From positions 1 through 6,597 of the forward strand of contig JAABRJ010000074.1 of the NCBI GenBank assembly GCA_011390985.1: 6,597 nucleotides of DNA, in the 5' to 3' direction. Below the pieces are notes generated by a model that saw only the letters and a program-made list of their open reading frames with translations, searched no databases and had not been told where the DNA came from. The position numbers and the translations under genes are program-made. Positions 1-6,597 of this stretch are shown one piece after another. The stretch comes from Desulfobacteraceae bacterium (lineage in GTDB: Bacteria; Desulfobacterota; Desulfobacteria; Desulfobacterales; JAABRJ01). Positions within the stretch are counted from its first letter, which is position 1. Every line of letters begins with the position of its first letter.

Positions 1-1
1 T

Positions 2-1627
2 GATTACACATCGGATTTCGCCAGGAGATGGGTGTTGGTGATTGACGCTTTGCACAAGCGAAGCAACCAGGCCCTCAGAAACACTGAACGAGAGCATGTT
101 TTGGCCACACCCTACAAAATGGTCCTGGACGGCAGGACATTTGACAAACCGGTCAATTACACACTGGTCAAACTCAAGCCACCCGATGGTTTTGTCAAAA
201 AGCACCACCGGGCGGTGATGGGGATTTCTCCCCGGGCAGGCAGAAGAGCGGGTATTGCGGGAACCATGGATGTTTCGCAGGCAACCGTCCTGCTTGAACT
301 GGGCTATGAGGTTTATTGGGTGATTTTCACCAGAGAACCGGAGCCCGGACAAACGATTCCCGACACTTTCGAGGCCATCAGGGCTTTCATTGAGCTGGTT
401 TCGGAGCGCCACCCGCACCCCAGCGGGCCTATCCTTGTGGCCAATTGCCAGGCTGGCTGGGCAACGTTTTTCACAAAACTCAGACATCGTGAACTGAAGT
501 TCACCCTCATTCCAATTGCGTCACCACTCTCCTATTGGGCGGGCAATCGGTGGAGCGTGTCGATGCGGCCCTATGCCGGATTATCAGGCGGAGCTTTGAT
601 TCCCGCTTTTTTGAGCGATTTGGGAAACGGAGAATTTGACGGCGCCCTGCTTGCGGGAAATTTTGAAACCCATTCGTTGACGAATACGGCGTTCGCAAAA
701 ATTATGCGCGCGCTGATGAAGGTTGATGTTGAGAGAAATAAATTCTTGCAAATGGAAAAATGGTGGAATTGGTACGCGCGGCTCAACAAGGAGGAAATTC
801 TTTGGGTGCTCATGAATCTTTTCATCGGCAACAAGCCGGAGCGCGGAGAGCTGGAAATTGATGGAGAAAAAATCGACATGCAGAACTTTGATGACCTGCT
901 GGTCGTTTTTTCTTCCCAGGGTGATGATATTGCGCCACCGGCCCAGTGCCTTAAGTGGATTCCCAAGGTCTACGAGAGCTTGGATGCGCTCAAGCAACTC
1001 GGTAGACGGATCGTTTATGTGACCCACCCCAAAGCAGGTCATTTGGCCATTTTTCTTTCAGGAATAGTTGCCAAAAAACATCTCGGACCGGTGGTTGCCC
1101 ACATCAGACAACTGGAAAGCCTGGCTCCAGGCCTTTATGAGGCAATCCCTCAGAATGATGGCTCACTGGCAATTGAGGCGCGAACTTTCGAGGATATCCA
1201 AAAACTGGACGACTGTTCGGGGGAAGAATTGAAACCGATGTTTGAAACGATCTCCTCGGTTTCAAAATTTAATCTGGGGCTTTATGAAACCTTTGTGAGT
1301 CCCATTGCAAGATCACTGACCAATGAGGGCATTGCGGGAATAGTCAGGGGAATGAATCCGCTGCGGTTGTCACGATATCCATTTTCCAGCTTGAATCCGT
1401 TTCTTTTTCCTCTAACTTTTGCGGTTCCATTGATCGAAAAACCTCAAATTCAATTGGATAAGGAAAATTTTTTCTTGGCCGTGGAGAGAGCGATCAATGA
1501 GGCAGGAATTGCTTTGCTTGATCTTTTTACCCAAACGAGAGCCTTGGCATATGAGACTATTGTCGAGGCAAATTACAATAACTATCTAACCCACTGGTTT
1601 TTTAGAAATCCTTGGATCCCCCATTGA
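2..1627 (+). CDS. DUF3141 PHA-synthase-like alpha/beta hydrolase, 5' end cut by window
   Basis: The protein resembles the DUF3141 family, distant relatives of polyhydroxyalkanoate synthases with an alpha/beta-hydrolase fold; the substrate is unknown. A GTG at 32 could be a start, but the frame is open to base 2. The added residues (DYTSDFARRW) and the following VLDGRTF and RPVNY-like KPVNY stretch read as ordinary family N-terminal sequence, so I treat the gene as 5'-partial. Counting from the GTG, NCQAGW holds a likely nucleophile Cys139 (bases 446-448), SQGDD a likely acid Asp298, and KAGH a likely His337, in the order expected for a Cys-Asp-His triad. Other family-like blocks are PLSYWAGNRW, SDLGNGEFDGA and NLFIGNK. 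No signal peptide is visible. The protein ends at RNPWIPH, about where the conserved core ends; many relatives seem to run on, so a short C-terminus or truncation is possible. GC is near half, lower than most genes to its right. Family call is firm; function is not. Confidence 0.85.
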   Translation, partial: DYTSDFARRWVLVIDALHKRSNQALRNTEREHVLATPYKMVLDGRTFDKPVNYTLVKLKPPDGFVKKHHRAVMGISPRAGRRAGIAGTMDVSQATVLLELGYEVYWVIFTREPEPGQTIPDTFEAIRAFIELVSERHPHPSGPILVANCQAGWATFFTKLRHRELKFTLIPIASPLSYWAGNRWSVSMRPYAGLSGGALIPAFLSDLGNGEFDGALLAGNFETHSLTNTAFAKIMRALMKVDVERNKFLQMEKWWNWYARLNKEEILWVLMNLFIGNKPERGELEIDGEKIDMQNFDDLLVVFSSQGDDIAPPAQCLKWIPKVYESLDALKQLGRRIVYVTHPKAGHLAIFLSGIVAKKHLGPVVAHIRQLESLAPGLYEAIPQNDGSLAIEARTFEDIQKLDDCSGEELKPMFETISSVSKFNLGLYETFVSPIARSLTNEGIAGIVRGMNPLRLSRYPFSSLNPFLFPLTFAVPLIEKPQIQLDKENFFLAVERAINEAGIALLDLFTQTRALAYETIVEANYNNYLTHWFFRNPWIPH

Positions 1628-1652
1628 TTATTTTGACCTCAAATTGTAAATT
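1624..1652 (+). promoter_or_regulatory. possible promoter for the DsbA-like gene
   Basis: TTGATT (1624-1629) and TAAATT (1647-1652) are separated by 17 bases, each matching the sigma70 consensus at four of six positions. The -35 overlaps the stop codon of the DUF3141 gene. It would give a leader of about 35 bases before the ATG at 1693. The region is AT-rich, so chance matches are likely; read-through from the upstream gene is the alternative, since only 65 bases separate the two genes. Confidence 0.3.
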
Positions 1653-1692
1653 GAGTCGCCTTACCACACCTTCAACCAAGGAGCATCCCACC

Positions 1693-2457
1693 ATGTCACC
1701 CCTGATCAGGACCACGCTGTGTCTGACCTTGCTGCTGGCCGGGCCGGCCGCTGCTGCGGCCGCCGACGCCACCGCAGACCAACAGCAGCTCAAGGAAGTC
1801 ATCAAGCAGGTGATCCGCGAAAATCCCAAGCTGTTGTATGACACCATCACCCAGTACCACCAGGAGCTGCAGGCCCAGCAGCGCCAGCAGCAGCTGGAAA
1901 ACAGCTTCACAAACCGGATCGCGGACCAGGTGGCGGCTCACAACCCGGTCAAGGGCCCCCAGGACGCCGCCGTTACCATCATCACCTACACCGATTTCGA
2001 ATGCCCCTACTGCGCCCGCGGGGCGCATACGGCGGAACAGCTGCTGGCGCTCTATCCCGAGAAAACCCGCCTGGTGTTTAAAAACCTGCCCCTCGATTCC
2101 CACGAAAACGCCCTGCCCGCCGCCCGCGCCGCGCTGGCGGCCCAGCGCCAGGGGAAATTCTGGGAATACCACGACCTGCTGTTCCAAAACAGCGGCCAGT
2201 TGGCCGACGAGCGCCTGATGGCGCTGGCCGGGGAACTGGGCCTTGACCTGGCGCGCTTCAACCGTGACCGGCAGTCGGGCGAGATCGCCGCTGAAGTCGA
2301 AGCCGACCGCAAACAGGCCGCCGCCCACAACCTCAGCAGCACCCCCACCTTCGTCATCAACGGGGTGGTGGTCACCGGCGCCCAGCCGCTGCCTGAATTT
2401 CAGCGTGTCGTCGACCGGCTGCTGGCGGAGGCTGCCGCAAAAAAAAAGGCCCCGTGA
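1693..2457 (+). CDS. secreted ScsC/DsbA-like thiol-disulfide oxidoreductase
   Basis: A 254-residue thioredoxin-fold protein that probably makes or isomerises disulfide bonds in the periplasm. The ATG at 1693 is chosen because AAGGAG (1678-1683) lies nine bases upstream and a signal peptide begins at once: an Arg near the N-terminus, a Leu-rich core (LCLTLLLAG) and an Ala-rich cleavage zone near residues 18-25. There is no lipobox, so it should be soluble. Residues 30-75 form a Gln-rich, charged, probably helical stretch (VIRENPKLLYD) like the N-terminal oligomerisation region of ScsC proteins. The catalytic motif is FECPYC with Cys104 and Cys107; TPTFVING carries the cis-proline (Pro218). The DsbA-type helical insert lies between them. 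A longer in-frame reading from 1612 overlaps the preceding gene and lacks these signals. It converges on copA, and ScsC proteins are known for copper tolerance, so a copper link is plausible but inferred. A plain DsbA or BdbD role is the alternative. Confidence 0.9.
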   Translation: MSPLIRTTLCLTLLLAGPAAAAAADATADQQQLKEVIKQVIRENPKLLYDTITQYHQELQAQQRQQQLENSFTNRIADQVAAHNPVKGPQDAAVTIITYTDFECPYCARGAHTAEQLLALYPEKTRLVFKNLPLDSHENALPAARAALAAQRQGKFWEYHDLLFQNSGQLADERLMALAGELGLDLARFNRDRQSGEIAAEVEADRKQAAAHNLSSTPTFVINGVVVTGAQPLPEFQRVVDRLLAEAAAKKKAP

Positions 2458-2504
2458 AGGGCGCCGGTTGAATCGATCCCCAGCGGGCTGCGGGCCCGGC
2501 CGCT
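2458..2504. other. convergent intergenic gap, no clear terminator
   Basis: This 47-base gap separates the stops of the convergent DsbA-like gene and copA. It is very GC-rich and can form small stems, for example GGGC with GCCC around 2484-2496 and GCCGG with CCGGC further apart. Neither strand has a following T-run, so it is not a standard intrinsic terminator; a weak bidirectional stop or Rho-dependent termination are possible. Confidence 0.3.
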
Positions 2505-4946
<2,442 letters not shown>

Positions 4947-4956
4947 CGGATCCGCC

Positions 4957-5163
4957 TCACTCTACCGCCGGGTAGTTGATATCGCGCAGGGTTTGCAGGA
5001 TCTTCGCGCGGGTGGCCGGCGCCTCCCAGGCGACCGTGACGGTCTTGGCCTGCGGGTCGCCCGCCACCGAGCGGATGCCGGCCATCTCCGCCAGTTCGTT
5101 CTGGATGGCGCGTGTGCAGTGTCCGCAGGAAATGGCGGGAATGGAAAAGGTGTGTGTTTCCAT
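4957..5163 (-). CDS. copZ: CopZ-like HMA copper chaperone
   Basis: A 68-residue cytoplasmic single-domain HMA protein that likely carries Cu(I) to the CopA metal-binding domains. The metal loop reads AISCGHC, with Cys13 and Cys16 and a His between them; the usual loop Met is replaced by Ile. Later conserved positions fit the HMA beta-alpha-beta pattern, with TVTVAWE as a strand and INYP near the end. The ATG at 5163 is preferred because GAGGAG (5173-5178) sits nine bases upstream. An in-frame ATG at 5214 would add 17 residues with no HMA character and would run through the palindrome region. Its stop is ten bases before copA, and the copA Shine-Dalgarno overlaps this stop, so both genes very likely form one operon with copZ first. 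A regulatory HMA partner role is less likely. Confidence 0.9.
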   Translation of the reverse strand: METHTFSIPAISCGHCTRAIQNELAEMAGIRSVAGDPQAKTVTVAWEAPATRAKILQTLRDINYPAVE

Positions 5164-5193
5164 CGCTGCTTGCTCCTCGGGCTGAGGTGTCCG

Positions 5194-5219
5194 GCAGGTT
5201 CCGCCAGGCGGCAACCTGC
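5194..5219. repeat. 26-base near-perfect palindrome upstream of copZ
   Basis: GCAGGTT (5194-5200) is answered by AACCTGC (5213-5219), and CCGCC (5201-5205) by GGCGG (5207-5211), around a single central A, with one unpaired C at 5212. The arms thus match over 12 positions each. It lies 30 bases before the copZ ATG. As DNA it could be an operator for a dimeric copper regulator; as RNA, if the start of transcription lies upstream, it would be a stable leader hairpin just before the ribosome binding site. It does not match the CueR, CopY or CsoR consensus that I know. Confidence 0.6.
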
Positions 5220-5227
5220 GTCGAAAA

Positions 5228-5246
5228 GCGGCCAGCGGGAAGCCGC
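5228..5246. repeat. short inverted repeat in the copZ leader region
   Basis: GCGGC (5228-5232) and GCCGC (5242-5246) can pair across a nine-base loop. It lies just upstream of the larger palindrome in the copZ direction. In such GC-rich DNA a five-pair stem can arise by chance. Confidence 0.25.
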
Positions 5247-5273
5247 AGGCTCGTCCTCAAAGTATCACCATTT

Positions 5274-5301
5274 AAAATAACCCCGGACGAAACGACTTCA
5301 A
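5274..5301 (-). promoter_or_regulatory. possible copZA promoter (proximal candidate)
   Basis: On the minus strand TTGAAG (5301-5296) and TATTTT (5279-5274) are 16 bases apart, each matching four of six consensus positions. It would start a leader of roughly 105 bases that includes both inverted repeats. The distal candidate near 5355-5383 is an equally weak alternative. Confidence 0.25.
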
Positions 5302-5354
5302 GGGCGCGGGCGGCCGGGAGGGACTCAAAGGGGTTTCAGGTGGTTTTAATTTTT

Positions 5355-5383
5355 TTCATAAGCCGAAAACTGTTCAACTTCAA
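5355..5383 (-). promoter_or_regulatory. possible copZA promoter (distal candidate)
   Basis: On the minus strand TTGAAG (5383-5378) is followed after exactly 17 bases by TATGAA (5360-5355), four of six matches each. It would give a leader of about 185 bases. Only one of the two candidates, or neither, need be real. Confidence 0.25.
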
Positions 5384-5410
5384 AAACTGACCCGGACCAC
5401 CCCCAAGAGA

Positions 5411-5450
5411 CTGATAACCATTTGATATAAATTATTTTTATTTTATTTTA
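5411..5450. promoter_or_regulatory. AT-rich tract upstream of the dtxR-type promoter
   Basis: Forty bases almost lacking G and C sit 26 bases before the -35 element in otherwise GC-rich DNA. It contains GATAAC (5413-5418), GATATA (5424-5429) and ATTATT (5431-5436), which loosely resemble the GATAAT/ATTATC hexamers of a Fur box. It may instead be an UP element helping RNA polymerase, or simply easily melted DNA. Confidence 0.3.
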
Positions 5451-5476
5451 GCGCCAGCCTGTACAATGGAAAACCC

Positions 5477-5505
5477 TTGACATATTTTTCCGGTATTCCT
5501 AAATT
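5477..5505 (+). promoter_or_regulatory. sigma70-type promoter of the dtxR-feoA fusion gene
   Basis: A perfect TTGACA (5477-5482) is followed after 17 bases by TAAATT (5500-5505), four of six matches to the -10 consensus. Transcription would begin near 5512, giving a leader of about 37 bases before the ATG at 5549. This also argues against translation starting at the in-frame TTG at 5477, which is part of the -35 box. Confidence 0.65.
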
Positions 5506-5548
5506 GAACCCGAATTGCTCCGACCGTCAACCGCAAAGGAAACACCCG

Positions 5549-6319
5549 ATGACCGGCAGTGCCACCCTCAGCGCCAGCATGGAAGACTATCTCGAGGCGA
5601 TCTACCACATCGTAGCGGAGAAACAGGCCGCCCGGGCCAAGGACATCGCCCTGCGCCTGAAGGTCAACAATTCCTCGGTCACCGGCGCCCTGCGGGCCCT
5701 GTCGGAAAAAGGGCTCATCAACTACGCCCCCTACGACGTCATCACCCTCACCTCCGAGGGCAAGTCGCTGGCTGAAGAGATCGTCCGCAAACACGAAGCG
5801 TTGAAGGATTTCTTCGTCACCATCCTGCACATCAGCGAGGAGGAGGCCGAGAAAGCGGCCTGCGGCATGGAGCACACGGTTTCCCCCAACATCCTGGACC
5901 GTCTGATGCGCTTTACCGAATTTTTGGAGATCTGTCCGCGGGGCGGGGTCAGCTGGATTGAAAATTTCTGGGAAAACGTCGCAAAGGGCTGTGACCGGAT
6001 GGAGCCCTACGAAGACTGTCAGCGCTGCATCCAGGACTGTCTGGCGGAGTTCAACACCAAAAAGACCCAGATCGACGCCAGCGAAGGCGAGACGCTCCTG
6101 CGCGACCTCACCCGCGGCCAGCGCTGCAAGCTGCTGAAGATCAAGGGCCGCAGCGATGTCAGCCGCAAGCTCAAGGCCATCGGCGCGGCCCGGGGCAGCA
6201 TTTTCGAAGTCGAAGACGTCGCAAGCCCGGACCAGCTGATGGACGTCAAGGTCAAGGGCTATCACATCTCCCTGCGGAAGGACGAAGCCGCCAAAATCGT
6301 GGTCGAACCCCTGGGCTGA
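5549..6319 (+). CDS. DtxR-family metal-dependent repressor fused to a FeoA domain
   Basis: A 256-residue cytoplasmic DNA-binding regulator, likely an Fe(II) or Mn(II) sensor that represses metal uptake genes. The ATG at 5549 has AAAGGA (5535-5540) eight bases upstream. Residues 11-70 are the winged helix-turn-helix (ARAKDIALRLKVNNSSVTGALRAL, wing near LTSEG), written here only as landmarks. Residues 72-125 form the dimerisation and metal domain. Likely ligands are Asp13 and Glu16 (as in MntR), His82, and Cys105, Glu108 and His109 in CGMEH (as in DtxR/IdeR). A linker at 129-164 holds five cysteines (129, 148, 157, 160, 164). Residues 182-256 are a FeoA/SH3-like domain (LTRGQ, LKAIGA, ISLRKDEA). 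It faces feoB tail to tail, so an iron role is favoured over manganese. Its own promoter may be autoregulated, but no operator is certain. Confidence 0.9.
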   Translation: MTGSATLSASMEDYLEAIYHIVAEKQAARAKDIALRLKVNNSSVTGALRALSEKGLINYAPYDVITLTSEGKSLAEEIVRKHEALKDFFVTILHISEEEAEKAACGMEHTVSPNILDRLMRFTEFLEICPRGGVSWIENFWENVAKGCDRMEPYEDCQRCIQDCLAEFNTKKTQIDASEGETLLRDLTRGQRCKLLKIKGRSDVSRKLKAIGAARGSIFEVEDVASPDQLMDVKVKGYHISLRKDEAAKIVVEPLG

Positions 6320-6361
6320 AACCCCGCCCGGCAATCGTCCGCTGTCCTACCCGGCCGTCGC

Positions 6362-6396
6362 GGGGGGGCGCTTGCACCGTTCGACGGAACCCTCCC
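6362..6396. terminator. weak candidate stem between convergent genes
   Basis: Seven G (6362-6368) can pair with CCCTCCC (6390-6396), one pair being G-U on the plus-strand RNA, and an inner CCGT-TCG-ACGG hairpin (6378-6388) fits in the loop. No T-run follows on either strand, so this is not a classic intrinsic terminator. The 94-base gap between the regulator and feoB shows nothing else. Confidence 0.2.
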
Positions 6397-6413
6397 AGGA
6401 CAACAGCAGGCTG

Positions 6414-6597
6414 TCAGCTGAATCCCAGCAGCCGGCCCCCCTGCCACACCCCAAAAGCCGCCACCCAGGCCAGTGAGGTGCTGTACGCGATGCTGAAGAA
6501 GGTCCATCGCAGCGAGCCGGTTTCGCGCCGGATGGCTGCGATCGTGGCCAGGCACGGCAGGTAGAGGAGCACGAAGACCATCATCGCAAGGGCGGAC
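6414..6597 (-). CDS. feoB: FeoB ferrous iron transporter, C-terminal end only
   Basis: The last 60 residues of FeoB, the inner-membrane Fe(II) permease with an N-terminal G domain that is not in this window. Reading the minus strand from 6596 gives an uninterrupted frame ending in TGA at 6416-6414; its start is off the right edge. The visible part holds a hydrophobic stretch FVLLYLPC, then the conserved ATIAAIRRETGS, a second hydrophobic stretch (FFSIAYSTSLAWVAAF) and the terminal QGGRLLG, which is the usual end of FeoB proteins. No defect is visible. It runs tail to tail with the DtxR-FeoA gene, leaving 94 bases between stops, so the regulator could act on a feoB promoter outside the window. 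Confidence 0.92.
   Translation of the reverse strand, partial: SALAMMVFVLLYLPCLATIAAIRRETGSLRWTFFSIAYSTSLAWVAAFGVWQGGRLLGFS

Larger units (their letters stand above)
5164..5548. other. 385-base divergent intergenic region between copZ and the dtxR-type gene
   Basis: No coding sequence is convincing here. The copZ-proximal part (5164-5260) is GC-rich and holds two inverted repeats. The middle (about 5340-5390) has possible minus-strand promoter elements. Bases 5411-5450 are an AT-rich tract, and the dtxR-side end carries a good promoter. The region must hold the start signals of both the copper operon and the iron regulator, plus any operators. I found no certain CueR, CopY, CsoR, Fur or DtxR site by eye. 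Confidence 0.7.

Noticed and set aside
1612..1692. Upstream start for the DsbA-like gene at 1612
   Set aside because: It overlaps the end of the DUF3141 gene and would bury the signal peptide 27 residues inside; the ATG at 1693 has AAGGAG at proper spacing.
5164..5214. Upstream start for copZ at 5214
   Set aside because: The 17 added residues lack HMA character, and the ATG at 5163 has a strong, well-spaced GAGGAG.
5448..5460. TTAG...AGCCT resembling part of a DtxR box
   Set aside because: The spacing between the two parts is one base too long and the right half does not continue with the consensus.
5462..5467. TGTACA-like CopY box fragment near 5460-5466
   Set aside because: CopY sites need TACA and TGTA separated by two bases; here only the short overlapping string is present, and on the regulator side.
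5438..6334. A 298-codon minus-strand open frame opposite the DtxR-FeoA gene
   Set aside because: No family resemblance or ribosome site; the plus strand has a full regulator with promoter and Shine-Dalgarno, so this is a shadow.
6262..6555. A 97-codon minus-strand open frame at the right edge
   Set aside because: It overlaps the feoB end in another frame and runs into the regulator gene; the feoB frame has clear homology and this one has none.

Overview
The window looks like chromosomal DNA from a Gram-negative bacterium, handling transition metals. Gram-negative is inferred from a secreted DsbA-type protein with a Sec signal peptide. High GC, FeoB and a DtxR-FeoA fusion would suit Desulfobacterota (former Deltaproteobacteria), but this is a weak inference made without any search. 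No RNA genes, insertion sequences, CRISPR arrays or phage genes were seen.

Layout, left to right: (1) bases 2-1627, plus strand: a DUF3141 (PHA-synthase-like alpha/beta-hydrolase) gene whose reading frame is open to the left edge, so its true start lies outside the window. It is clearly less GC-rich than most of what follows. (2) 1693-2457, plus strand: a secreted ScsC/DsbA-like thioredoxin-fold protein with a CPYC active site, converging on (3) the minus-strand copper unit, a small HMA copper chaperone (4957-5163) followed closely by a Cu(I) P1B-ATPase (2505-4946). (4) A 385-base divergent intergenic region (5164-5548) with a near-perfect 26-base palindrome near copZ, an AT-rich tract and a good sigma70-type promoter for (5) a DtxR-family regulator fused to a C-terminal FeoA domain (5549-6319, plus strand). 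(6) At the right edge, 6414-6597, minus strand, lies the C-terminal end of feoB, converging on the regulator.

How the genes fit together: copZ hands Cu(I) to CopA, which exports it from the cytoplasm. The nearby secreted thiol oxidoreductase could handle disulfides in the envelope, where copper damages thiols, but it is transcribed separately and that link is inference. The DtxR-FeoA protein and FeoB point to ferrous iron uptake and its control. The copper unit and the iron regulator share one divergent intergenic region, so joint control is possible but not shown.

I see no clearly new multi-gene system. The most interesting points are a cysteine-rich linker and mixed metal ligands in the DtxR-FeoA protein, the palindrome upstream of copZ, and the truncated feoB and DUF3141 genes at the two edges.
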